Origin: Calditrichaceae bacterium
GTDB taxonomy: Bacteria > Calditrichota > Calditrichia > Calditrichales > Calditrichaceae
NCBI GenBank assembly: GCA_030622395.1
Contig: JAUXGF010000156.1
Location: 1 to 6,722 of the forward strand
Direction: 5' to 3'
DNA: 6,722 nt
In this document: one piece after another, positions 1 through 6,617 of the stretch
Position numbering within the stretch: the stretch's first letter is position 1
Layout of the letters: each line of letters starts with the position of its first letter
Position numbers and translations under genes: made by a program
The notes under the pieces: generated by a model
What the model saw: the letters and a program-made list of their open reading frames with translations, nothing else
The model's database searches: none
Told to the model about the DNA's origin: nothing

Positions 1-324
1 TCCCTTACGGGACTATATTCCAGCTAAATTTCTTTAATCAACTTGTTTTACTATTTTCTTTAAGCTACTAAGTATTCCCCCTCTCAGCGATTTTTACCAC
101 AATTTATTTTGGTTTTAAATATTTAATAGAACGTAAATTTATCCCGTGAAACAATCACATTGAAAGTTGTTTATTGATTTAGACTGAAATATTTCAAAGG
201 GTGAATGTGGAGAGCGCTAATTTTCGCCGATTAATTTAAAATTCGAGCTAACAAATCGGTTAAAAATACCGATAAATTAGAATGTTGAAGAATTGAATTA
301 ATGAATTGCTGAAGAATTCCAGCG
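1..324. other. AT-rich non-coding stretch upstream of the kinase
   Basis: No reading frame here has both a start with a ribosome binding site and a plausible protein. The first 12 bases (TCCC-TTAC-GGGA) form a small hairpin at the window edge, perhaps the tail of a terminator for a gene outside the window. Bases 255-273 form a perfect 6-bp stem (ATCGGT/ACCGAT) around a 7-base AT loop. The nonamer TGAAGAATT occurs at 286-294 and 310-318, a 24-base period, in low-complexity GAATT-rich sequence. I found no pair of -35/-10 boxes good enough to name as the kinase promoter. Confidence 0.6.
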
Positions 325-480
325 CTTCCTGCCTCCGCCTCAAGCGCCGTGCCCGCAGGCAGGCAGGGACGATGCCTTAGGCGGGTAAAAGAGAGAAATC
401 TTACAACCCTTGAGATTATTGAAGTTACAGATTTCTCCCTTCCTGCCCGCCGGCAGGCGCGGCGGTCGAAATGACAAAGA
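325..480. repeat. Composite palindromic interspersed repeat
   Basis: This GC-rich island stands out in an AT-rich setting. A perfect 9-bp inverted repeat, GAGAAATCT (393-401) and AGATTTCTC (429-437), forms a stem with a 27-base loop. Outside the right arm the sequence reads CCCTTC, then a GC-rich palindromic block (about 442-461, with CCTGCC and GGCAGG arms), then GGTCGAAATGAC. From memory, AGATTTCTCCCTTCGGTCGAAATGAC is a widespread bacterial intergenic repeat. The block therefore looks like a GGCAGG-type palindrome inserted into an older repeat. The left part (325-390) has further CCTGCCT/AGGCAGG arms at 328-334 and 357-363 or 361-367. It is probably a non-autonomous, MITE-like element. Any effect on expression of the kinase downstream is unknown. 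Confidence 0.7.
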
Positions 481-535
481 AGTGCCTTTTCGTTCAGCAA
501 CAAATTAGGAATGCCAGCGCAGCTTAACTTCAATC

Positions 536-543
536 AGAGAGGA
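536..543 (+). promoter_or_regulatory. Ribosome binding site of the hybrid kinase
   Basis: AGAGAGGA lies 6 bases upstream of the ATG at 550. This favours 550 over the in-frame ATG at 511, which has only the weak TTAGGA directly against it and sits at the edge of the repeat. A third in-frame ATG at 613 also follows an AGAGG, but it would remove only hydrophilic residues. Confidence 0.7.
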
Positions 544-549
544 TACAGA

Positions 550-3500
550 ATGACAAATAAAGCGAAAGATCAAATTTTAAACAAATCACAAACTTCGGAT
601 GAAACACAGAGGATGAATACAGAACAAATTAAACTGCTTTATGCGAATGTTCCTGCCAGTATGGCCGCCACTTTAGTTAATTCATTAATCCTGACTTTTA
701 TTTTGTGGACTAATGTATCGCATACCATGTTAATTTCATGGTTTGCTTGTAGTTTTTTGATAACCTTGTTTCGATATATTTTAGTATATAAATATAAACG
801 CGCTTCGGTTGAATCTATTAAAAGCGAGCACTGGGGAACCTGGCTGATTGTTGGGATAGCGGCTATCGGTATTGTCTGGGGTTTTGGCGGAGTTTTTCTT
901 TTTCCTGCAAAATCTATCGCACACCAGATTTTTCTTGCCTTTGTATTTGGGGGAATGATAGCCGGATCTGTAGGATCATATTCAGTAAAGATGGAAGCCT
1001 TCCTCGCTTTCAGCGTTCCTGTTTCGATTCCTATTATTGTACAATTTCTTACGGAGGGAAGTGAAATTCATATTGCCATGGGCGGGATGATGCTTCTTTT
1101 TGTGATCATAATGCTGATTACCGCACAGAAAATAAACACCAGTATTATAACCGCTTTAAAACTCCAGTTTGAAAACCACAACCTGATTGACATTTTAAAA
1201 ATTGATAAAGAAAACACAGAAAAGCTCAATAAAAAACTGGAAACAGAGATCAGCGAGCACAAGAATGCGGAGGAGGAATTGAAGAAGAGCGGGGAAAAGT
1301 ATAGATTTATTTATGAAACGACCGGTGATGCAATTATGACTTTAGAGCCTCCTGAATGGAGGTTTACTTCAGGGAACAATAAGATTGCAGAGATGTTTGG
1401 AGTGAAAGATGAAGAAGAGTTTATTTCTCTAACACCCTGGCAAACATCTCCCGAGTATCAACCTGATGGACAGTTATCTGAAGTAAAAGCACAGAAAATG
1501 ATCGAGATTGCGATGAAGAAAGGGGAGAAGTTTTTTGAATGGATTCACAAAAGAGTTGGAGGAGAAGAGTTCTTTGCTACTGTATTATTGAACAGAGTTG
1601 AATTTGGGGGCAAGGTATTCTTACAAGCAAGGGTTAATGACCTCACTGAGCGAAAGCAGGCGGAGGAAGCGCTGCGCGATAGCGAGGAAAAATTTCGAAT
1701 GATAAGCGATTCAGCTCAGGAGGCTATTATAATGATAGATAACGATGGAAATATTTCATATTGGAACAAAGCGGCGGAAAAGATATTCGGCTATACGGAA
1801 AAGGAGGCGATGGAAAAAAATTTACATAGATTTATTGTTCCTGAAAGCTATTATGAATCTTCTACCAAGGCGTTTAAAATATTCCAAAAAAGCGGACAGG
1901 GAGACGCTATAGGGAAAACAATTGAATTGGCGGCTGTCAGGAAAAACGGTGCAGAATTCCCTATAGAAGTTTCAATTTCACCTCTAAAGATAAAAGGGAA
2001 ATGGAACGCAATGGGTATTTTGCGCGATATTACCGAACGAAAAATAATGCAGAATGAATTACTCAAATTCATTGAAGAAGCAGATTCCGCTTCCAAGGCT
2101 AAAAGTGAGTTTTTAGCCGGTATGAGCCATGAAATAAGAACCCCTATGAACGCTATTATCGGCATGGCAGAGCTTATTTCCGATACAACGCTCGATGAAG
2201 AACAAAAAGAATATTTGGAAATAATGAAGGTCTCTTCGAATAACCTGTTAGGAATAATAAACGACATTTTAGATATCTCTAAAATTGAAGCCGGAGGGCT
2301 TGAACTTGAACAAAAGGAATTTAACTTACCCGAGCTTGTGGAAACAACAGGCGCCAGCCTGGCGGTAAGAGCTAATAAAAAAAGGCTTGAACTTCTATGC
2401 CATATCATATCGGATATACCGGAATATATTATCAGCGACCCGGTAAGGCTGCGTCAAATATTGGTTAATCTTATCGGCAACGCCATAAAGTTTACGGAAA
2501 AAGGCGAAATTATTATCAGCTTAAGAATTGAAGAAAGAAAGGGTAATGAAGCGCTTATACACTTTTGGGTTTCTGATACAGGCGTCGGCATTCCAAAAGA
2601 AAGACAGGATAGAATATTTGACAGCTTTACGCAGGCAGACGGTTCTACTACAAGGAAATACGGCGGCACCGGACTTGGGCTGACTATTTCAAAGCAATTA
2701 GCGGAAAAGATGGGCGGCAGGATATGGGTGGAAAGCGAGCTTGGCAAAGGCAGCGTTTTTAATTTTACCATCCGCGCCGCTATAGTTGAAAAAGCTAAAG
2801 AAAAAGAAAAAATTATTTTCCCGGATTTAAAGCATCTTAAAGTTTTAATTATAGATGATAATTTGACAAACCGCTTAATTTTACAGGATACAACTTCTAT
2901 ATGGGGACTCTTACCGTCAGAAGCTTCTGGCGGGCAGTCCGGTTTAAAAGAATTAGAATCGGCTAAACAAAAAGGCGATCCATATCAATTGATTCTTTTG
3001 GATAAAAACATGCCGGATTTAGATGGATTTGAAGTTACACAAAAAATAAAACAAATCCCTGAATATGCTGACGTTCCTATTATATTTTTAACTTCCAGCG
3101 AAGAGAAAGGCGACAGGCAGAAAGCTAAAGAATTGGGGATTTCAAATTTTTTATTAAAACCGGTAAACCGTTCAAAACTTTACGACGCCATTATAAACTC
3201 TTTAGCGGCTGAAGGCAAAAAGAAAGAAAAGTCTGAAGAACAAAAGATAGAATCACTTCTGAAAGATAAATCATTAAAAATCCTTTTAGCTGAGGATAAT
3301 TTAATCAATCAAAAAATGGCGGTTAGGCTTTTAGAAAAACAGGGCTGGCAGGTTACTGTCGCTAATAACGGAAAAGAAGCTGTTGAATTGATTGGAAAAA
3401 ACGGGTTTGATTTAGTGTTAATGGACGTCCAAATGCCTGAGATGGATGGGATCGAGGCAACAGCAGAAATAAGAAACATGGAAAAAACTTCAGGGAAACA

Positions 3501-3657
3501 CATTTCCATTATTGCCTTGACCGCCAACGCCTTTGAAGAAGATAAGAGAAAATGCCTTGAAAGTGGAATGGACGCATATACCACAAAGCCAATTAAAATA
3601 AAGGAACTTTTTGGGATAATAGAAGATATGTTTCAGCGCTATAGCGAGGATAACTAA
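550..3657 (+). CDS. Membrane-bound hybrid sensor histidine kinase with two PAS and two receiver domains
   Basis: This complete 1035-residue sensor kinase should autophosphorylate on histidine and pass phosphate to its own receiver domains. Domains in order: about six hydrophobic segments (roughly 34-53, 60-78, 98-118, 126-144, 150-167, 175-192) with almost no periplasmic loop; a charged coiled coil (about 205-250); PAS1 (249-366); a coiled linker; PAS2 (382-497, ending RDITER); HisKA with H527 in SHEIRTP; HATPase with N box around N640/N644, G1 DTGVGIP from 676 and G2 GGTGLGL 705-711; REC1 (764-885) with D769/D770, phospho-acceptor D818, T848 and K870; REC2 (910-1030) with E915/D916, D959, T991 and K1013. 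All catalytic residues are intact and the frame is unbroken. There is no C-terminal Hpt domain, so onward relay needs a separate Hpt protein, or the receivers regulate the kinase itself. No response-regulator gene is adjacent. The membrane block suggests sensing within the membrane, and PAS1 or PAS2 could bind a cytoplasmic ligand; the signal cannot be read from sequence. Confidence 0.95.
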   Translation: MTNKAKDQILNKSQTSDETQRMNTEQIKLLYANVPASMAATLVNSLILTFILWTNVSHTMLISWFACSFLITLFRYILVYKYKRASVESIKSEHWGTWLIVGIAAIGIVWGFGGVFLFPAKSIAHQIFLAFVFGGMIAGSVGSYSVKMEAFLAFSVPVSIPIIVQFLTEGSEIHIAMGGMMLLFVIIMLITAQKINTSIITALKLQFENHNLIDILKIDKENTEKLNKKLETEISEHKNAEEELKKSGEKYRFIYETTGDAIMTLEPPEWRFTSGNNKIAEMFGVKDEEEFISLTPWQTSPEYQPDGQLSEVKAQKMIEIAMKKGEKFFEWIHKRVGGEEFFATVLLNRVEFGGKVFLQARVNDLTERKQAEEALRDSEEKFRMISDSAQEAIIMIDNDGNISYWNKAAEKIFGYTEKEAMEKNLHRFIVPESYYESSTKAFKIFQKSGQGDAIGKTIELAAVRKNGAEFPIEVSISPLKIKGKWNAMGILRDITERKIMQNELLKFIEEADSASKAKSEFLAGMSHEIRTPMNAIIGMAELISDTTLDEEQKEYLEIMKVSSNNLLGIINDILDISKIEAGGLELEQKEFNLPELVETTGASLAVRANKKRLELLCHIISDIPEYIISDPVRLRQILVNLIGNAIKFTEKGEIIISLRIEERKGNEALIHFWVSDTGVGIPKERQDRIFDSFTQADGSTTRKYGGTGLGLTISKQLAEKMGGRIWVESELGKGSVFNFTIRAAIVEKAKEKEKIIFPDLKHLKVLIIDDNLTNRLILQDTTSIWGLLPSEASGGQSGLKELESAKQKGDPYQLILLDKNMPDLDGFEVTQKIKQIPEYADVPIIFLTSSEEKGDRQKAKELGISNFLLKPVNRSKLYDAIINSLAAEGKKKEKSEEQKIESLLKDKSLKILLAEDNLINQKMAVRLLEKQGWQVTVANNGKEAVELIGKNGFDLVLMDVQMPEMDGIEATAEIRNMEKTSGKHISIIALTANAFEEDKRKCLESGMDAYTTKPIKIKELFGIIEDMFQRYSEDN

Positions 3658-3732
3658 CTCCCTGAATAATTGTTAATTGATGATTGAAGATTGTCCACAG
3701 GACTCCTTCGGAGAAGATTTAAGAAGTAAAAG

Positions 3733-3765
3733 ATCGTAAATCAAAAGAGAAGTACGATTTTTCTT
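3733..3765 (+). terminator. Possible weak terminator after the kinase
   Basis: ATCGTA (3733-3738) and TACGAT (3753-3758) form a 6-bp stem around a 14-base loop, followed by TTTTCTT. The stem can extend through an A/T run with one bulged G. It is AT-rich and short for a rho-independent terminator and lies about 75 bases after the stop codon, so this is a tentative call. Confidence 0.3.
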
Positions 3766-3934
3766 GTATCAGAGTTAAGCGAAGCGGTCTCTGATACACA
3801 CGGGGGGAATTATTCCGGCAGGCGCGTAAGGGCGAAGCGTTTCAGGCGATGATGTTGAAATAACAGATGTTAAGGGTGAAGCATTTCAGGCAACGTCGTC
3901 ACGTATCAGAGACCGCTATGCTTAACTCTGATAC
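3766..3934. repeat. Inverted pair of 32-base hairpin units enclosing a short direct repeat
   Basis: Two 32-base units, 3766-3797 and 3903-3934, each begin GTATCAGAG and end CTCTGATAC, giving perfect 9-bp arms around a 14-base asymmetric core. The second unit is the reverse complement of the first with two mismatches, both in the core. Between them lies a 25-base direct repeat, 3827-3851 and 3871-3895, matching at 21 of 25 positions with only transitions as differences and a 44-base period. The internal 12-mer CCGGCAGGCGCG (3815-3826) also occurs in the upstream repeat at 450-461. A partial echo of the core, GTTAAGCCGAA, is at 3968-3978. No transposase gene or clear target-site duplication is visible. 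It reads as a MITE-like or REP-like element in the gap between convergent genes; the long hairpin could also slow transcription from either side. Confidence 0.75.
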
Positions 3935-3984
3935 GAGGGAGTATAAATCCAACTATGATTCACCAACGTTAAGCCGAATAATTC

Positions 3985-4010
3985 TTTAGTCCGTCAGCTG
4001 GCGGACTAAA
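3985..4010. repeat. 26-base near-perfect palindrome
   Basis: TTTAGTCCG and CGGACTAAA enclose TCAGCTGG. The whole 26-mer is its own reverse complement except for one T/G pair, which can wobble-pair in RNA. Palindromes of the GTCCGCCAGCTGGCGGAC type recur in many environmental genomes, as far as I recall. It lies 51 bases beyond the stop codon of the minus-strand VWA gene, so it could act as a 3' hairpin for that transcript, but no clear T tract follows on either strand. Confidence 0.7.
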
Positions 4011-4060
4011 TGTTTGTAAGAAAAGATAACCCCAAAATCTCCCCTCGCAAATTCCCAAAC

Positions 4061-4825
4061 TCAGTCCACCCTGCGAGATCGTACGCCAAAATCCACATTA
4101 TCTTTTATCCAATCAAAAAAATAATTTTGTTTTTCAAAGGGTTTTTCAGGGATTAAAATTGCCGGGTCTTTCCATGATACTAAAACTTCGGCGTCCTGTG
4201 TCCATATTTTAACTTTACGTCTTTTAACTTTGGTCTGCCAATTTTTCCCGACAACGGCGCTGGTATAAAGCAGGCGGATAGTAACATTCCGCGATAACCT
4301 TTCAAGCGGCTTTACAATAATGCTGCTGAAATCGGTTTTGCCTTTTCCCTTAACGTCGGGCATTCCGTCGCTTAACATAACAATCGAAATAGGTCTGAGA
4401 ACCAAATTTTTATTTCTAACGGTAAGGGCGACTTGTTTAAAAAAAGCGTTATAATCTGTAAAAGGATTGGATACTTTTTTGGGGAAAATTTCCCGCAGCT
4501 TTTTTTTAATTTCTTTGATCGATTTATTTTTGAATGTTTGTATAGGAAAAAATGTTTTGGGCTCGTTAGCCTTAGCCCCGCCAATCGAACTTACAAAAAG
4601 AACGCTTGGCACATCCAGCCCGCCGAGACCGTTAAGGTGAGCGTACAGATAATGGGCAAGAAAATCTATGGAATCGTCAAAGTATTTACTTTTTAAAAAA
4701 GAACCGCTGATATCAACCCCTACAAATAATGAAAGGCGGGGTTTCGCGTTACTTTTAAAATCACAACTTGTAAATAATATTGTCAATGAAAACAATAATA
4801 CATATAAAGATTTTATTTTTGACAT
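4061..4825 (-). CDS. VWA-domain lipoprotein
   Basis: This 254-residue exported protein is probably anchored to the envelope by lipid. Residues 1-21 form a type II signal peptide: K3 and K5, a hydrophobic core (7-17) and the lipobox FTSC with C21 as the lipidated cysteine; D22 follows. The mature part is a von Willebrand A domain. The MIDAS metal site is visible as DISGS (D38, S40, S42), T123 in the context NPFTDYN, and D153 in LSDGMPD. Such domains bind Mg2+ or Mn2+ and mediate protein contacts. The lysine-rich segment 99-117 is predicted helical by eye, and the tail (about 205-254) is basic and tryptophan-rich. The start at 4825 has GGAG 9 bases upstream and places the signal peptide at the N-terminus. 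It lies 175 bases downstream of the membrane-protein gene on the same strand, so the two probably share a transcript and an envelope complex. The specific partner and role are not known; I do not recognise the subfamily. Confidence 0.85.
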   Translation of the reverse strand: MSKIKSLYVLLFSLTILFTSCDFKSNAKPRLSLFVGVDISGSFLKSKYFDDSIDFLAHYLYAHLNGLGGLDVPSVLFVSSIGGAKANEPKTFFPIQTFKNKSIKEIKKKLREIFPKKVSNPFTDYNAFFKQVALTVRNKNLVLRPISIVMLSDGMPDVKGKGKTDFSSIIVKPLERLSRNVTIRLLYTSAVVGKNWQTKVKRRKVKIWTQDAEVLVSWKDPAILIPEKPFEKQNYFFDWIKDNVDFGVRSRRVD

Positions 4826-4834
4826 TCTGATATT

Positions 4835-4838
4835 CTCC
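4835..4838 (-). promoter_or_regulatory. Ribosome binding site of the VWA lipoprotein
   Basis: GGAG on the minus strand lies 9 bases before the ATG at 4825. It decides the start: the in-frame ATGs at 4870 and 4921 would put 15 or 32 extra residues before the signal peptide, and the 4921 start falls just outside one arm of an inverted repeat. Confidence 0.7.
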
Positions 4839-4896
4839 GTTAATTTAGATACTAAATTTTTCAAATTCATATCCTGATTTGGGATGAATTTATCTT

Positions 4897-4990
4897 GCCG
4901 CCAAGACACAAAGTCACCCATGCAAATGGTCGCTATGTGAAAAGAAAAAATAAATAATAATAAAACTTCGAGTCTTTGTGTCTTAGTGGC
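4897..4990. repeat. Small inverted-repeat element with AAGACACAAAG arms
   Basis: The arms are 4897-4913 (GCCGCCAAGACACAAAG) and 4974-4990 (CTTTGTGTCTTAGTGGC). They are reverse complements at 15 of 17 positions and are separated by 60 AT-rich bases. I recall that 'CCAC(C/T)AAGACACAAAG' sequences recur in intergenic regions of many environmental bacteria. The element fills most of the gap between the membrane-protein stop codon (5001) and the VWA gene. As RNA it would form a long hairpin between two probably co-transcribed genes, which might affect their relative expression. Confidence 0.65.
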
Positions 4991-5000
4991 TATAAAAAGT

Positions 5001-6233
5001 TCAAATATCTTTACCTATGCTTTTAGATACGGATTCACTTTTTTTCGAAATCTTTTCAATTAAAACTTTTGAATGCATAATATCATCCATTTTTTGGAAA
5101 GGAAGATCAAACAAGTGATTGCCGGTTATGAGCAAAGTGCAAAAATTTATGCCTGCGGCGATTACCTGAAGCGGCGGCAGCATAAAAGACGCTAGCAGTT
5201 CTTCTCCCTTTGCCTGAATCCAGGCGGTGTCTTCTTTTATTTTATCCATAAATCCGGTAGAGATTTCCATAGTTTTGCTTTTAGGGGCTTTTATTTCGCC
5301 GCCGGGAGAAAATGCAAGCCCTTTACCCTGGATAACAGACATAATCGTAGGCGTACCATGAGAGGCAAAAAGAATCCATGATAAACTTCTGATACCAAAC
5401 CAGGCAAAGCATGAAATCGCCAGCGTCCAGAAAATACCAAGTTCAAAGTTTTCTGAATATTGGGCAAACCAGGGCACTAAAGAATCCACAAATTCCCTGT
5501 AAAGAAATACTACTTCAACAAGAAGGACTATTATCTCAATTACGCCGATTCCGATAATAGACGAGAAACTTTTTTTCTTAACGGAATCAATAAAAGTGGA
5601 AAGAACGGAATAACTGCCCAGAACGATAAAAAGCAGAAAAATAAACAAAGGAATACGGATAAATATTTCCGGTAATTGTTCTCCTGTAATATTAGAGAAA
5701 GTGTCGATAACCAAAGGAGTGGTAACGTATGAAAAAATCATCGCTTCAATCAAACACCAAAACATTGTTAAACATACTGCAATCCAGGGAACCGTTGAAC
5801 CGACAACGCTTTTACCCACGGCGCCTATCAAACGGAAAGGCATAAAAATTATTTCCTGAATGACCGCCCAGACTCCGAATATAATAACTTTTAATAATCC
5901 CAAAATCGCTGCAATGAGATAAAAGATGAATTTGAAAATGCCCCCCCAAAAGGAAAAAACCGCTTTCCCCAAATCCCACCAGGTAATAAATAAGGCTGAA
6001 ACAAATTCACGGCGGTTTTGTCTGATTATTACCGTCAACAGGGATGCGATACTGATCCAGCAGCCTAAGATTATTGCAAAGACAGGCAATAATAGAAACA
6101 TACGTTTCGCAAGCATTAACCAAAGCTGGTCGCCGGACGCCCAGGCAAAACTGATAAATGCATCCTGGAAAAACAATGGAAATAAGAGTATTGAAAGAAT
6201 AAAATTTACAATACCGCTGGTTCCGCTAAACAT
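5001..6233 (-). CDS. Unrecognised polytopic membrane protein
   Basis: This 410-residue protein is not one I recognise. By eye it has about seven hydrophobic stretches: 8-30, 46-70, 92-125 (long, perhaps two), 148-170, 190-215, 224-244 and 264-288. A mostly hydrophilic C-terminal region of about 120 residues follows, with one hydrophobic or amphipathic patch at about 350-372 and a lysine- and serine-rich tail. The putative membrane segments carry glutamates (E163, E233, E240), unusual enough to suggest a structural or transport role. Aromatic and glycine content is high (WWDLGK at 85-90, FWGG at 95-98). No transporter, enzyme or secretion signature is evident. The start at 6233 has GGAGAG 7 bases upstream; the ATG at 6248, five codons earlier, has only AT-rich sequence before it, and that ATG is directly adjacent to the binding site. 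It is the first gene of a probable two-gene unit with the VWA lipoprotein. A membrane anchor or channel partner for that lipoprotein is an inference from position only. Confidence 0.85.
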   Translation of the reverse strand: MFSGTSGIVNFILSILLFPLFFQDAFISFAWASGDQLWLMLAKRMFLLLPVFAIILGCWISIASLLTVIIRQNRREFVSALFITWWDLGKAVFSFWGGIFKFIFYLIAAILGLLKVIIFGVWAVIQEIIFMPFRLIGAVGKSVVGSTVPWIAVCLTMFWCLIEAMIFSYVTTPLVIDTFSNITGEQLPEIFIRIPLFIFLLFIVLGSYSVLSTFIDSVKKKSFSSIIGIGVIEIIVLLVEVVFLYREFVDSLVPWFAQYSENFELGIFWTLAISCFAWFGIRSLSWILFASHGTPTIMSVIQGKGLAFSPGGEIKAPKSKTMEISTGFMDKIKEDTAWIQAKGEELLASFMLPPLQVIAAGINFCTLLITGNHLFDLPFQKMDDIMHSKVLIEKISKKSESVSKSIGKDI

Positions 6234-6240
6234 AATTTGG

Positions 6241-6246
6241 CTCTCC
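6241..6246 (-). promoter_or_regulatory. Ribosome binding site of the membrane protein
   Basis: GGAGAG on the minus strand lies 7 bases before the ATG at 6233, an ideal arrangement. It would fall inside the coding sequence if translation began at 6248, so it argues for the shorter 410-residue protein. Confidence 0.75.
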
Positions 6247-6289
6247 ATATTATTAATTTATACTCAGCTTAAGGAATTAATTTGCCGTA

Positions 6290-6318
6290 AATATGCAGGA
6301 AAAATAAAATAAAGTCAA
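6290..6318 (-). promoter_or_regulatory. Sigma-70-like promoter for the membrane protein/VWA pair
   Basis: On the minus strand, TTGACT (6318-6313) matches the -35 consensus at 5 of 6 positions. CATATT (6295-6290) matches the -10 consensus at 4 of 6. The spacer is exactly 17 bases. Transcription would begin near 6283, leaving a leader of about 50 bases before the ATG at 6233. It is the best housekeeping-type promoter I could find in the window. Confidence 0.55.
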
Positions 6319-6420
6319 TCATTTATTAAAAAGTTAATATTGGCAGGCTTCATATAGCTGCAACCCTCCATGGCAAATTTTATGTAATTAAATTATCCCG
6401 TTAAAAACACTTTATTACTT

Positions 6421-6437
6421 TTGCAAATTCTGTGCCT
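6421..6437 (-). promoter_or_regulatory. Sigma-54-like -24/-12 element
   Basis: The minus strand reads AGGCACAGAATTTGCAA. It matches the RpoN pattern TGGCAC-N5-TTGCA except for the first T, with the GG and GC dinucleotides exactly 12 bases apart as RpoN requires. Transcription would start near 6411 and run toward the membrane-protein gene, giving a leader of about 180 bases. Whether this organism has RpoN cannot be seen here. No activator gene is in the window. Confidence 0.35.
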
Positions 6438-6516
6438 GTTTATTCCAATCATCCCCAAACTCTTTATTTTATTGATAATGCTTTAACAGATTGTGGATTT
6501 ATTAAAAAGGGGGACG

Positions 6517-6609
6517 ATGAATATTTCTCAAAAACACGGCAAATTTTGCACAACTTTTTATATAAAGTCATATAGCCTGCCGCACAATAGGGAAGGCGAA
6601 AAGATGTAA
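6517..6609 (+). CDS. Possible 30-residue small protein
   Basis: The ATG at 6517 follows AAAAAGGGGGACG, a purine-rich stretch that could serve as a ribosome binding site, though it is very close to the start. The frame runs 30 codons to TAA at 6607. The product begins MNISQKHGK, is basic and has no signal peptide or membrane segment. It overlaps a GCAAATTT motif and runs up to a GC-rich hairpin repeat. A chance reading frame is more likely than a gene. Confidence 0.2.
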   Translation: MNISQKHGKFCTTFYIKSYSLPHNREGEKM

Positions 6610-6617
6610 AATGCAAA

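Noticed and set aside
231..533. Minus-strand reading frame of 100 residues upstream of the kinase
   Set aside because: Most of it is a translation of the GC-rich composite repeat. The CHFDRRACRRAGREKS-like run is what the repeat encodes when read backwards, and there is no ribosome binding site.
511..549. Earlier in-frame ATG for the kinase at 511
   Set aside because: It lacks a properly spaced ribosome binding site, while the ATG at 550 has AGAGAGGA six bases upstream.
1851..2408. Minus-strand frame of 185 residues inside the kinase
   Set aside because: It lies wholly antisense to the PAS2/HisKA coding region, whose protein motifs are unmistakable.
3705..3720. CTCC-TTC-GGAG hairpin after the kinase as a terminator
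   Set aside because: It has only four base pairs and is not followed by a T tract.
3766..3934. CRISPR-like repeats after the kinase
   Set aside because: There are only two 32-base units, they are inverted rather than direct, and the segment between them is 105 bases with its own internal repeat.
4826..4921. 32-residue N-terminal extension of the VWA lipoprotein
   Set aside because: It would bury the lipoprotein signal peptide inside the protein and reads through one arm of an inverted repeat. The ATG at 4825 has GGAG at good spacing.
6234..6248. Five-residue N-terminal extension of the membrane protein
   Set aside because: Only AT-rich sequence precedes the ATG at 6248, whereas GGAGAG just after it serves the ATG at 6233.
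5926..6312. Plus-strand frame of 128 residues antisense to the membrane-protein gene
   Set aside because: It overlaps a well-supported gene with a ribosome binding site and promoter, and its own product shows no domain, signal or composition typical of a protein.
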